Origin: Saccharopolyspora aridisoli
GTDB lineage: Bacteria; Actinomycetota; Actinomycetes; Mycobacteriales; Pseudonocardiaceae
NCBI RefSeq assembly: GCF_004348445.1
Contig: NZ_SMKV01000026.1
Location: forward strand, 1-64,000
DNA length: 64,000 bases
Direction of reading: 5' to 3'
Both the position numbers and the translations under genes were made by a program. The stretch's first letter is position 1. The number at the start of each line of letters is the position of its first letter. Positions 16,968 to 25,009 of this stretch are shown piece by piece. The notes beneath the pieces were generated by a model. It saw only the letters and a program-made list of their open reading frames with translations. It had not been told where the DNA came from and did no database searches.

Positions 16968-18377
16968 ATGCTGGTGCTAGGCATCGACTCGTCGACCCAG
17001 TCCACCAAGGCGCTCGTCGTCGACGCCGACGACGGCGCGGTCGTCGCCGAGGCCAAGGCGTCGCACCCCGACGGCACCGAGGTGGACCCCGCGGTCTGGT
17101 GGGAAGCAGCGCAGAACGCCATCGCCGAGGCCGTCGCGAAGTCGCCGGGCCGCATCGAGGCAGTGTCGGTGGGCGGCCAGCAGCACGGCATGGTCGCGCT
17201 GGACGCCGGCGGCGAGCCGGTCCGCGACGCCCTGCTGTGGAACGACACCCGCTCCGCCCCGCAGGCCGAGGAGCTCATCGAACGCCACGGGGCCGAGTCG
17301 CTCGCCACCCGCACCGGGCTGGTCCCGGTCGCGAGCTTCACGATCACCAAGCTCGCGTGGTTGGCGCAGCACGAGCCGGGCAACGCCGACCGCGTCGCGC
17401 AGGTGCTGCTGCCGCACGACTGGCTCGGCTGGCAGCTCGCCGGCCGCCCCGAGCAGAGCTGGACCGACCACGGCGACGCCTCGGGCACCGGCTACTACTC
17501 CCCCACCACCGGTGAGTGGCTGCCCGAACTGCTCACCGAAGCCATGGGCGGACGCACCCCGAAGCTGCCGGAGCTGCTGAGCCCCAACGCCGAGGCCGCG
17601 CAGGCGACGTTGCCGAGCATCGAAGGCGCGACCATCGGCGTCGGCACCGGCGACAACATGGCCGCCGCGCTCGGTCTGGGGCTCAAGCCCGGTGACGTGG
17701 TGGTGTCGCTGGGCACCTCGGGTGCGGTGTTCGCGCCCGCCGAGAAGCCCAGCGCCGACCAGACCGGGATCGTTGCGGGCTTCCGCGACGCCACCGGCCG
17801 CTACTTGCCGCTGGTGTGCACGCTCAACGCCGCGCGCGTGCTCAGCTCCACCGCGCACATGCTCGACACCGACCTCGAGGGGCTCTCACGGCTCGCGCTG
17901 TCGGCCGAGCCGGGTGCGGGCGGGCTGAGCCTGCTGCCGTACTTGGAGGGCGAGCGGACTCCGAACCTCCCGGAGGCCACCGGCACGCTGGCCGGGCTGA
18001 CCGGCGCGAACATGACGCCGCAGAACCTCGCCAGGGCGGCCGTGGAGGGGATGCTGTGCGGCATGGCCGACGCCATCGACGCGCTGCGCGACACCGGCGC
18101 CGAGGTCCGGCGAGTTCTGCTCATCGGCGGCGCGGCCCGTTCCGAGGCGGTCCAGGCCATCGCACCGGCCCTGTTCGGCGTCGACGTGGACATCCCCGAA
18201 CCGGCCGAGTACGTGGCCATCGGCGCGGCGAAGCAGGCCGCCTGGGCCCGTTCCGGCAGTGCCGAGCCGCCGGAGTGGGAGGTCGCGGGCACCCGCCGTG
18301 CCGTCGGGGACGACACCAGCGGTGACGCGGTCAGGGCTGCCTACGCCGCCGCGCGGAAGCAGGCCCACGGCATCTGA
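16968..18377 (+). CDS. xylB: Xylulokinase
   Basis: Phosphorylates D-xylulose to xylulose 5-phosphate with ATP, feeding the pentose phosphate pathway. The 469-residue FGGY-family kinase shows the N-terminal phosphate motif GIDSSTQSTKALV, the xylulokinase-specific GGQQHGMV, the LWNDTRS substrate loop, SWTDHGDASGTGYY, GTGDNMAAALG with the catalytic Asp, LGTSGAVFA and the adenosine-site GGAARSEAVQAI. ATG at 16968 has a GAAGGATG site. It is separated from xylA by 183 bp containing a terminator-like hairpin and tandem repeats, so it may have its own promoter under the same regulator. The 559 bp behind it hold no clear gene. Confidence 0.97.
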   Translation: MLVLGIDSSTQSTKALVVDADDGAVVAEAKASHPDGTEVDPAVWWEAAQNAIAEAVAKSPGRIEAVSVGGQQHGMVALDAGGEPVRDALLWNDTRSAPQAEELIERHGAESLATRTGLVPVASFTITKLAWLAQHEPGNADRVAQVLLPHDWLGWQLAGRPEQSWTDHGDASGTGYYSPTTGEWLPELLTEAMGGRTPKLPELLSPNAEAAQATLPSIEGATIGVGTGDNMAAALGLGLKPGDVVVSLGTSGAVFAPAEKPSADQTGIVAGFRDATGRYLPLVCTLNAARVLSSTAHMLDTDLEGLSRLALSAEPGAGGLSLLPYLEGERTPNLPEATGTLAGLTGANMTPQNLARAAVEGMLCGMADAIDALRDTGAEVRRVLLIGGAARSEAVQAIAPALFGVDVDIPEPAEYVAIGAAKQAAWARSGSAEPPEWEVAGTRRAVGDDTSGDAVRAAYAAARKQAHGI

Positions 18378-18936
18378 CACCGGTTCACGCGGCGACGACC
18401 TCGACGATCGCGGATGCCCGGAGGGTGCGGGCCGCGAGTCGAGAGGTTGTCGGGATTCGGTTCCCACCACCGGTTCCGGTGAAGCAGTGGTCGTAGCGGA
18501 ACGTCGCTGGTAGCACCGAGGCCGCCGCCGAGACCGATGGAGTGGCTTCGCGCGGTTCCAGGCCGAGTGGCAGCGCGGGCTTTCCGGCCAGCGGGTCGCT
18601 CGGCAGCATCGCCAGCCAGGAGCGCAGCGGAACGCTGCCGTGCTGTTCGCAGCGGGACGTCACGAGCAGCACGAAGGGACACGACAGCACGGAGCTCTTG
18701 GAACGCGGTGCGAGCGCAGCCGTGACCGAGAACCGGTGGGGGAGGAGCGATCCCGGGCCGAACGGTTACCGGTCAGCCGTGGTTCCACAGATCGCGCTGC
18801 ACACCCGCAACAGGTCGATGTGGCACCGCACCACGAGACCGGCCTGGGATGGCATGCCGGACAGCGATCGGGCGCGCTGTGGGGCGCCGCCGCTCGCCGT
18901 CCGGCATCTCAGCCGGGACACGCACCCCGTCAGGCC
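18378..18936. other. 559-bp gene-free region with a doubtful minus-strand frame
   Basis: Between convergent xylB and the MFS gene. The longest plausible frame, on the minus strand at 18385-18690, encodes about 100 residues with a hydrophobic start but matches no family I know and lacks a good ribosome binding site. The region may be the remains of a lost gene. No strong terminator hairpin was found. Confidence 0.3.
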
Positions 18937-20145
18937 TCAGACGGGCTGCCGGTTCGACACGAAGGTCACCGACACCAGTCCGATGACCGCCACAGCCGCG
19001 AACGCGTAGAAACCCCACGGGTAGGCCAGACCCGCGCTGAGCAGCGCGCCGCCGACCAGGGGCCCGCAGATCGCGCCGAGCCGCCCCACGCCGCTGGACG
19101 CGCCGAGCGCGGTGGCCCGCCCGACGGCCGGGTAGTGGTGGCTGACGTAGGCGTAGACGAGGACCTGCGTGCTGAAGACGAACACGCCGGCCAACAGCAC
19201 GCTGACGTACACGCCGAATCCGGGCAACCGCACGCTCAGCAGAGCCAGGAACACCGCTGCGGCGGTGAACCAGATCAGCGTGCAGGTGCGCACCCCGATG
19301 CGGTCGGACACCCGTCCGGCCAGCAGCAGGCCCAGCACCGCGCCGACGTTGAGGGTCAGCAGCAGCGCCAGCGCAGCGCCGAGCTCGTAGCCGGCCTCGC
19401 GCATGATCTCCGGCAGCCAGGTGTTGAGCCCGTAGACCAGCAGCAGGCCCATGAACGAGGTCACCCAGAACGCGAGCGAAGACCTCAAGTAGCCGCCCCG
19501 GAACAGGGTCGCCACGGGACTGCTAGCGGCCTTCTCCTCGGCCGTGGCCGGGAGCGACTCCGGAAGGTGGCGCGCCAGCAGGGGCAGCAGCACCAGCGCG
19601 GGCAGCGCACCGATGACGAACATGGCGCGCCAGCTCAGCGCGGGGATCACCAGGATCCCCAGCAACGAGGTGACCACGGCGCCCACGTGGTAGCCGGTCA
19701 TCAGGGTGGTCGTCGCGCTCCCGCCCTTGGCCTCGGACGCCTCGTTGACCAACGCGATCGCCACCGGTAGGACGCCGCCGAGCCCGAGACCGGCCAGGAA
19801 TCGCAGCGTGCCGAACAGCAGCGGGCCGCCGGCGAACGCGCACGCCAGGGTCAGCGCCGAGAACAACGCGACCGTGGTGATCATGAGGTTGCGGCGGCCG
19901 AAGCGGTCGGTCAGCGGTCCCACGCACAGCGCGCCGATCATCACGCCCACCAGTCCGACCGAGGAGATCAGCGAGGCCGTCGCGGGGGTGAGCTGCCAGC
20001 TGGGGTCTCGCAGCAGCTTGGGGAGCACGACGCCCAGGACCACCAGGTCGTAGCCCTCCAGCGCCACCACCGCCCAGCACAGCGCGGCGACGCCCCGGGC
20101 GCTGGTCTGCGGCGCGCGGCCGGTCCGTCCTGACGCCGTTGTCAT
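18937..20145 (-). CDS. MFS transporter, aromatic acid:H+ symporter (AAHS) type
   Basis: A 402-residue integral membrane protein with about 12 predicted transmembrane helices. The first helix carries the EGYDLVVLG pattern (the AAHS D-G-Y-D-x motif of PcaK and BenK, with Glu for the first Asp), and the loops after helices 2 and 8 carry GPLTDRFGRRN and AGRVSDRIGVR, the MFS signature and its repeat. A long central loop with LPESLPATAEEK separates the halves. AAHS carriers take up benzoate, protocatechuate and related acids with protons; xylan-associated phenolics are a possible substrate because the gene is divergent from a secreted xylanase, but this is conjecture. ATG at 20145 has an AAGAGGTGA site. 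Confidence 0.85.
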   Translation of the reverse strand: MTTASGRTGRAPQTSARGVAALCWAVVALEGYDLVVLGVVLPKLLRDPSWQLTPATASLISSVGLVGVMIGALCVGPLTDRFGRRNLMITTVALFSALTLACAFAGGPLLFGTLRFLAGLGLGGVLPVAIALVNEASEAKGGSATTTLMTGYHVGAVVTSLLGILVIPALSWRAMFVIGALPALVLLPLLARHLPESLPATAEEKAASSPVATLFRGGYLRSSLAFWVTSFMGLLLVYGLNTWLPEIMREAGYELGAALALLLTLNVGAVLGLLLAGRVSDRIGVRTCTLIWFTAAAVFLALLSVRLPGFGVYVSVLLAGVFVFSTQVLVYAYVSHHYPAVGRATALGASSGVGRLGAICGPLVGGALLSAGLAYPWGFYAFAAVAVIGLVSVTFVSNRQPV

Positions 20146-20380
20146 TCCAGGTCACCTCTTCGATGTCGGTGTCGTGCCCGGAATCATGTGGGTTCCTCCC
20201 GGGACCCGTACCAGCGTTCGTTTCTGCTCAGCGGAAGCCGTTGGGAGGTTGATACCTGCGCGGCCCACGGTCACCCTCCCCGCCGGTCGGCACTGGGCGG
20301 TCTCGGTCCGGATCAACCGATCAGAATGAATTCCGGGTCCCGGACGGATCGGACCGGAGCTGGGTTCACGACGAGCTTGC

Positions 20381-20394
20381 CCGAAATGTTTCGG
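20381..20394. promoter_or_regulatory. Palindrome CCGAAA-TG-TTTCGG upstream of the xylanase
   Basis: A perfect 6+6 inverted repeat. With the related site at 20537-20546 it matches the GAAA-NN-TTTC pattern of LacI-family operators, and resembles the CGAAA-N-TTTCG boxes that I recall from Streptomyces xylanase promoters. Confidence 0.5.
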
Positions 20395-20488
20395 AGCCGG
20401 AGTCGAGTTTCAGCCCAGGCGGAGGTTCATCGTCTTGGCGCTCGAGGGCTGGGAATCGCTTCCACCGTGAACTCGAAAGTTGCGGATC

Positions 20489-20516
20489 TTGACCTTTCTT
20501 CGCCCGCGCCAATAGT
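20489..20516 (+). promoter_or_regulatory. Candidate sigma-70-type promoter of the xylanase gene
   Basis: TTGACC (20489-20494) and AATAGT (20511-20516) are spaced 16 bp and lie 66 bp before the ATG. The -35 matches the HrdB consensus well, the -10 moderately. Confidence 0.5.
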
Positions 20517-20536
20517 CTTCGAAATCCGTGATGCTT

Positions 20537-20546
20537 GAAATATTTC
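20537..20546. promoter_or_regulatory. Palindrome GAAATATTTC just downstream of the xylanase promoter
   Basis: A perfect 10-bp palindrome extended on the right to TTTCGG, as in the site at 20381-20394. It would sit about 15-20 bp past the predicted transcription start, where a bound repressor blocks elongation. Confidence 0.5.
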
Positions 20547-20581
20547 GGAAACAGTTCCAGTAGAGAACGCGGGAGTCCGCA

Positions 20582-21691
20582 ATGAAGCCGATTCGTCTCG
20601 CCACCACCACCGCCGCAGCGGTCCTGCTGCTACCCGTCCACGCCGAAGCCGCAGCCCAGGCTCCCGCCCTGCGCGATGCCGCACCGGAGGACCTCGTCGT
20701 CGGCTCCGCCGTCGCCGGCGGCGGCCACCACGACGAGCAGCCCTATCCCGACCCGTTCACCTCCGACCAGCCCTACAGGGACGTGCTCGCCCGCGAGTTC
20801 AGCTCGTTGTCGCCGGAGAACCAGATGAAGTGGGAGTACCTCCACCCCGCTCGCGACACCTACGAGTTCGCCACCGCCGACGCGATCGTCGACTTCGCCG
20901 ACCGGAACGGCCAGGTGATGCGCGGCCACACCTTGTTGTGGCACAGCCAGAACCCGGAATGGCTGGAGAACGGCGAGTTCTCACCCGAAGAGCTGCGGGA
21001 GATCCTGCACGAGCACATCTCCACCGTGGTCGGCCGCTACGCCGGGCGGATCCAGCAGTGGGACGTGGCCAACGAGGTCTTCGACGAGTCCGGGAACCTG
21101 CGCACCACGGACAACATCTGGATCCGCGAGCTCGGCCCCGGCATCATCGCCGACGCCTTCCGCTGGGCCCACGACGCCGACCCCAACGCCAAGCTGTTCT
21201 TCAACGACTACGGGGTGGAGGCCGACAACGCCAAGAGCGACGCCTACTACGCGCTAACCCAGGACCTGCTGGCGCAGGGAGTTCCGGTGCAGGGCTTCTC
21301 CGCGCAGGCCCACCTCAACCTCGACGACGGGTTCCCGGCGGACCTCACGCAGAACCTGCAGCGCTTCGCCGACCTCGGGCTGGAAACCGCGATCACCGAG
21401 CTGGACGTGCGGATGACGCTGCCGCAGGGCGGTGCGCCCACCCCGCAGCAGCTGACCGAGCAGGCCGACTACTACCGCCGCGCGCTGCAGTCGTGCCTGG
21501 ACGTCTCCAGCTGCCACTCGTTCACCGTGTGGGGGTTGCCGGACAAGTACTCCTGGGTGCCCGGCACGTTCCCGAACCAGGGCGCGGCGACGATCTACTG
21601 GGACGACTTCACCCCCAAGCCCGCCTACGACGCGCTGCTGGAGACCCTCTCCGCGAGCGAGCGGAAGAGCGGGGACCCAACTGGACGATGA
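20582..21691 (+). CDS. Secreted endo-1,4-beta-xylanase, family GH10
   Basis: Hydrolyses the beta-1,4-xylan backbone outside the cell. A signal peptide is visible at the N-terminus (MKPIRLATTTAAAVLLLP, AlaGluAla-type site near residue 23). The catalytic barrel fills the rest of the 369 residues: HTLLWHSQNPEW, the acid/base in WDVANEVFD (Glu165), HLNLDD, the nucleophile in ITELDVRM (Glu273) and WGLPDKYSW. There is no carbohydrate-binding module, so it is a minimal single-domain GH10 enzyme. ATG at 20582 follows a modest GGGAG site. Candidate promoter and two palindromes lie upstream. The released xylo-oligosaccharides link it to xylA/xylB about 4 kb away. Confidence 0.96.
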   Translation: MKPIRLATTTAAAVLLLPVHAEAAAQAPALRDAAPEDLVVGSAVAGGGHHDEQPYPDPFTSDQPYRDVLAREFSSLSPENQMKWEYLHPARDTYEFATADAIVDFADRNGQVMRGHTLLWHSQNPEWLENGEFSPEELREILHEHISTVVGRYAGRIQQWDVANEVFDESGNLRTTDNIWIRELGPGIIADAFRWAHDADPNAKLFFNDYGVEADNAKSDAYYALTQDLLAQGVPVQGFSAQAHLNLDDGFPADLTQNLQRFADLGLETAITELDVRMTLPQGGAPTPQQLTEQADYYRRALQSCLDVSSCHSFTVWGLPDKYSWVPGTFPNQGAATIYWDDFTPKPAYDALLETLSASERKSGDPTGR

Positions 21692-22203
21692 CGACGTCCG
21701 GTTGAGTCACGCCGGTCTCGCGAGGGCCCTCCTGCGGCACGGTGGATCGACTGGGGTTCTTCGCGGTGCGACGCGTGGACGACGTCCGGACTCGTGATGC
21801 GCGCTGGGGCGGCTTCCCGCCGCTCCACGCACGAGTGGCGACGGGTGGATGCGGGTCCGATGCGTCGCGGGCCGAGATCATCACTTCGACCGAACTCGCG
21901 CCGGGACGGCACACCGGCACGAGGACCGGAAGCGCGGATCACGCTGCGCACCTGTCGCAGCAGAGGCGGTTGCGCGACGGAGAGCGACGACGGGCACGTC
22001 CACTACGTCGACGGCTCCGCGCTGAGCACCGCCCCCTACGGCACGATCACCTCCACCCAGCCGGTGCCGTCCCACAGCTGACCTGCTGCGCACGTTCGCC
22101 GGTGGCCGCCGCCGAGCAGCCGCCTGCAGTGTCCTCCGAGACCTGACATGGGCGCTGCACTGCTTGAATGGGTCCACCGAGACGCGTGGAGGAGGACTGC
22201 ACC
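21692..22203. other. 512-bp gene-free region
   Basis: Between the xylanase and the acyl-CoA-dehydrogenase-like gene. No open frame has a credible start or family resemblance. The 3' part should contain the promoter of the downstream gene. No clear xylanase terminator hairpin is found. Confidence 0.3.
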
Positions 22204-23379
22204 ATGGGCGAGTTGCACGTCAGCGATGAGTTCGACGCACTCATCGGACGGATCCGGGCCATCGGTCCGCTGCTGGAGGACCACGCCGAGCACAGCGAGG
22301 AGATCGGCAGGCTCAGCGACGAGTCCGCCAAGGCGCTCATCGACACCAGGATCTTCCGCATCGGAATCCCCGCCGAGCTCGGCGGCTACGAGTTCTCCCC
22401 TCGCCAGGCGATGGAGACCATCGCCGAGGTCAGCTACATCGACGCCTCGGCGGGCTGGGCGTTCATGGCGCTCCAGCTCGCCACCGGCACCACACCGGCC
22501 TACCTGGGCTGGGACGTGGTGCACGACCTGTTCCCGAACGTCCGAAGAGGACACCACGCGCTCATCGCCGGACAGGGCACCAGATCCGGCAAGGCCGTCA
22601 GGACCGAGGGCGGTTACCGGATCAGCGGGAACTGGCAGTTCGCCTCCGGCGTGTCGATGGCCACCCACATCCACACCGCCGCCCACTGCGCGGATGAGGG
22701 GCGCACGCTGGTGTTCACGCTGCCGATCGAACAGGTCGCGCTGCAGGACAACTGGGATGTGATGGGCCTGCGCGCCACCGGAAGCATCGACTACAGCATC
22801 CACGACGTGTTCGTGCCCACCTCCTACGCCTACGAGGCGACCTGCACGTCGCCCCGGATGGGCGGGGCGCTGTACCGGCTGGGGCTTGCCGGCATGTCGG
22901 GCATCTGCCACGCCGGCTGGGCTTTGGGCGTGGGGCGCCGCATGCTCGACGAGGTGCGCGCGCTGGCGGCCACCAAGACCGGCACGCCTCGGGCGGCGGT
23001 CGACAACCAGCAGTTCCACGCCGAGTACGCCCAGGCCGAAGCCAAGTTCCGGGCGGCGCGCGCGTTCGCCTTCGAGACCTGGCAGCGGTGCGAGGACGTC
23101 CTCGACGAAGGCCGCGCCCTCAGCACCGAAGACGAGACGCTGACCCGACTGGCGTTGAGCAACGCGACTTCGTCGGTGCACGAGGTGGGCCAGACCGCGT
23201 ACAAGTGGGCGGGCACGGCAGCTCTGCGGCGCAGCGTCCTGCAGCGCTTCTTCCGCGATCTGCACGGGGGCACCCAGCACGTGACCTCGGGGCCGGGCGT
23301 GCTGCAGAACTGCGGCAAGCTGCTCGCCGGCCTCTCGGACGGTCACTGGCAGTTCCTGGACCTCGTCGAGAGCGACTGA
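22204..23379 (+). CDS. Acyl-CoA-dehydrogenase-fold flavin monooxygenase (HsaA/HpaB-like)
   Basis: A 391-residue protein with the acyl-CoA dehydrogenase fold: N-terminal helical domain (FRIGIPAELGGYEFSP), middle beta domain (GYRISGNWQFASGV, DNWDVMGLRATGS) and C-terminal helical domain. The C-terminus has RDLHGGTQHVTSGP rather than the acyl-CoA dehydrogenase YG-type end, and the catalytic glutamate position is not obvious. This fits the group D flavin monooxygenases such as HsaA or DszC-like enzymes, which use reduced FMN from a partner reductase to hydroxylate aromatic or steroid substrates. The reductase partner is not nearby. ATG at 22204 is preceded by GGAGGAGG; the frame extends upstream to 22168 without a site. 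The substrate is unknown. Confidence 0.8.
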   Translation: MGELHVSDEFDALIGRIRAIGPLLEDHAEHSEEIGRLSDESAKALIDTRIFRIGIPAELGGYEFSPRQAMETIAEVSYIDASAGWAFMALQLATGTTPAYLGWDVVHDLFPNVRRGHHALIAGQGTRSGKAVRTEGGYRISGNWQFASGVSMATHIHTAAHCADEGRTLVFTLPIEQVALQDNWDVMGLRATGSIDYSIHDVFVPTSYAYEATCTSPRMGGALYRLGLAGMSGICHAGWALGVGRRMLDEVRALAATKTGTPRAAVDNQQFHAEYAQAEAKFRAARAFAFETWQRCEDVLDEGRALSTEDETLTRLALSNATSSVHEVGQTAYKWAGTAALRRSVLQRFFRDLHGGTQHVTSGPGVLQNCGKLLAGLSDGHWQFLDLVESD

Positions 23380-23402
23380 GCTGGCCAGTGTTCCCCCAGC
23401 TC
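23378..23402 (+). terminator. Small hairpin overlapping the end of the monooxygenase gene
   Basis: GAGCTGG (23378-23384) pairs with CCAGCTC (23396-23402) around an 11-nt loop. Without a U-run it is a weak candidate. Confidence 0.35.
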
Positions 23403-23850
23403 AACGGCTACGTCACGAAGAGTGACCGGCGGCGGCCGAACGGGTGCAATCCAGCGCAATCCGGGCGCGCCGGACATCAGCGCTTAACTTCTGCACCGGC
23501 CGCCTGTCAGATTGACCCAAGCACTCGGGTGCGCGGGCATGCCCACCTCGTCGGCGGTCGACCGAACGGATCAACGATCCCGAAGCCGTCGGGGCAGGCG
23601 GGAACCTCTGCCCGCGACGGATGAGGATGATCGGCCGCGAGGGGGCGCTGGTTTGAACACCGCACAGGTCCACCGGAAGGCACGGCGCAGGCAGCACACA
23701 CGCGGCAGGCACAACACGCGGCCGACCGCCACCCGCCCCTGGGTGGGGCGCCCGCTGCCCGCTCGCCCCGGCACCTCCCCGATCCGCACTCCGCTGCCGG
23801 TCACCCCGGCCGCGCCGCCACCTGAACCCGAGCCCACCCGAGGAACCACC
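23403..23850. other. 448-bp region without a recognisable gene
   Basis: A plus-strand frame open from 23512 runs into the small peptide gene at 23851 but is very Arg/Pro-rich and shows no family resemblance, so it is probably not translated. A possible promoter of the small peptide cannot be placed. Confidence 0.3.
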
Positions 23851-23940
23851 ATGACCGCACGTCACGCCGAGATGATCACGGCGACGCTGTCCTTCACCAC
23901 CTTCCTCATGGTCGGTGCGATGTGGATCGGCCACTCCTAG
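23851..23940 (+). CDS. Possible 29-residue membrane peptide
   Basis: ATG at 23851 with an AGGAA element 7 nt upstream encodes a 29-residue peptide: a short polar start (MTARHAEM) followed by a single hydrophobic helix (ITATLSFTTFLMVGAMWIG) and HS. The size and composition are those of one-helix membrane peptides, such as small transporter or kinase partners. The stop codon overlaps the stop of the convergent LacI gene. I do not recognise a family. It is short enough to be chance, but the hydrophobic run, start codon and site together argue for coding. Confidence 0.4.
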   Translation: MTARHAEMITATLSFTTFLMVGAMWIGHS

Positions 23941-24932
23941 CGGCTGACGCGAGTTGAGTCGCGGACCACCAGTTCCGGCTGGAACACCATCTGGCGGTGC
24001 CGGATCGGCTCACCGGAGGTTTCAGCGATGAGCAGTTCCGCCGCCGTGCGGCCGAGCTTGCGCGCGGGCTGGCGCACCGAGGTCAGCGGCACCGCCGCAG
24101 CCCCGGCGAACTCGATGTCGTCGTACCCGACGATGGCCATCTCCTCCGGCACCCGCACACCGGCGGCCACCATCGCCTGCAACAGGCCCAGCGCGAGCAG
24201 GTCGTTGGCGCAGAACACGGCCGTCGGGCGCGGGCTCATCCCCAGCAGCCGCGCACCCGCGTCGCGTCCCGATGCGACGTCCAACGCGGAGGACTCCAGC
24301 ACCGACAGGTGCGCGGCGGTGCCTTCCAGCGCCGATCGGGCACCCGCCTCGCGGTCCCGGCACTGCGCGAGCATCGACGGGCCGTTGACCATCGCGATCT
24401 CACGGTGCCCGGTCCCGGCCAGGTGGCGCGCCGCCAGCGCTCCCCCGGTCACGTCGTCGACGGCGACCGAGCTGCCCTGCACCTCCGGCACGGTGCGGTC
24501 GACGAACACGTAGGGGATGCGGCTGCGGGCGAAGGTCCGCAGCCGCTCACCGGTGGTGTCCACCGGGGACAGCAGCAGTCCGCGCACCCGCTGCTCGGCC
24601 AGCATCGACAGGTAGGACGACTCGAGGTCGACGCGCTGGCCGCTGTTGCAGGTGATCACGTTGAGCCCGGCCTCGTGAGCGGCCTCCTCGGCCCCTCGGG
24701 CGAGGTCGACGAAGAACGGGTTGGCCAGGTCCAGCACGAGCAGCGCCATGATGCGGCTGCTGCCGGCGCGCAACTGCCGAGCCGACTCGTCGCGGACGTA
24801 GCCGAGCTCCTCGATCGCCGCCCGCACCCGCCGCCGCGTCTCGTCCGACACCAGCTGCGGGCGGTTGACCACATTGGACACCGTGCCGATGGAAACCCCG
24901 GCCAGTCGCGCGACGTCCTTGATTCCGACCAT
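23937..24932 (-). CDS. LacI-family transcriptional regulator
   Basis: A 331-residue repressor. The N-terminal helix-turn-helix and hinge are typical (IKDVARLAGVSIGTVSNVVNRP, then VRAAIEELGYVRDESARQLR). The sugar-binding domain follows from about residue 60, with ANPFFVDLARGAEEAA, VDDVTGGALAARHL, AVFCANDLLALGLLQ and GYDDIEFA. It is a complete, normal-length member; the effector is probably a sugar. The ATG at 24932 has a GAGG element 8 nt away. No sugar gene is directly adjacent. The GAAA-NN-TTTC palindromes before the xylanase (3.4 kb away) are the kind of site such a protein binds, so it could control xylan use; this is an inference. Confidence 0.9.
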   Translation of the reverse strand: MVGIKDVARLAGVSIGTVSNVVNRPQLVSDETRRRVRAAIEELGYVRDESARQLRAGSSRIMALLVLDLANPFFVDLARGAEEAAHEAGLNVITCNSGQRVDLESSYLSMLAEQRVRGLLLSPVDTTGERLRTFARSRIPYVFVDRTVPEVQGSSVAVDDVTGGALAARHLAGTGHREIAMVNGPSMLAQCRDREAGARSALEGTAAHLSVLESSALDVASGRDAGARLLGMSPRPTAVFCANDLLALGLLQAMVAAGVRVPEEMAIVGYDDIEFAGAAAVPLTSVRQPARKLGRTAAELLIAETSGEPIRHRQMVFQPELVVRDSTRVSR

Positions 24933-24971
24933 GCTCAGACCTCACTCACAGACTCCCGTGAGCTTAGTCGC

Positions 24972-25008
24972 CGGTACCGGGCCCGGCGCGCGGCCGGGCC
25001 CGGTACCG
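24972..25008 (-). terminator. Very strong 16-bp hairpin behind the acyl-CoA ligase gene
   Basis: CGGTACCGGGCCCGGC (24972-24987) and its exact complement (24993-25008) enclose a 5-nt loop, starting 1 bp after the ligase stop codon and ending 40 bp before the LacI start. It separates two same-strand genes. Confidence 0.8.
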
Positions 25009-25009
25009 C

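Noticed and set aside
18385-18690. Minus-strand 101-codon frame after xylB
   Set aside because: No ribosome binding site, no family resemblance; listed only as a gene-free region.
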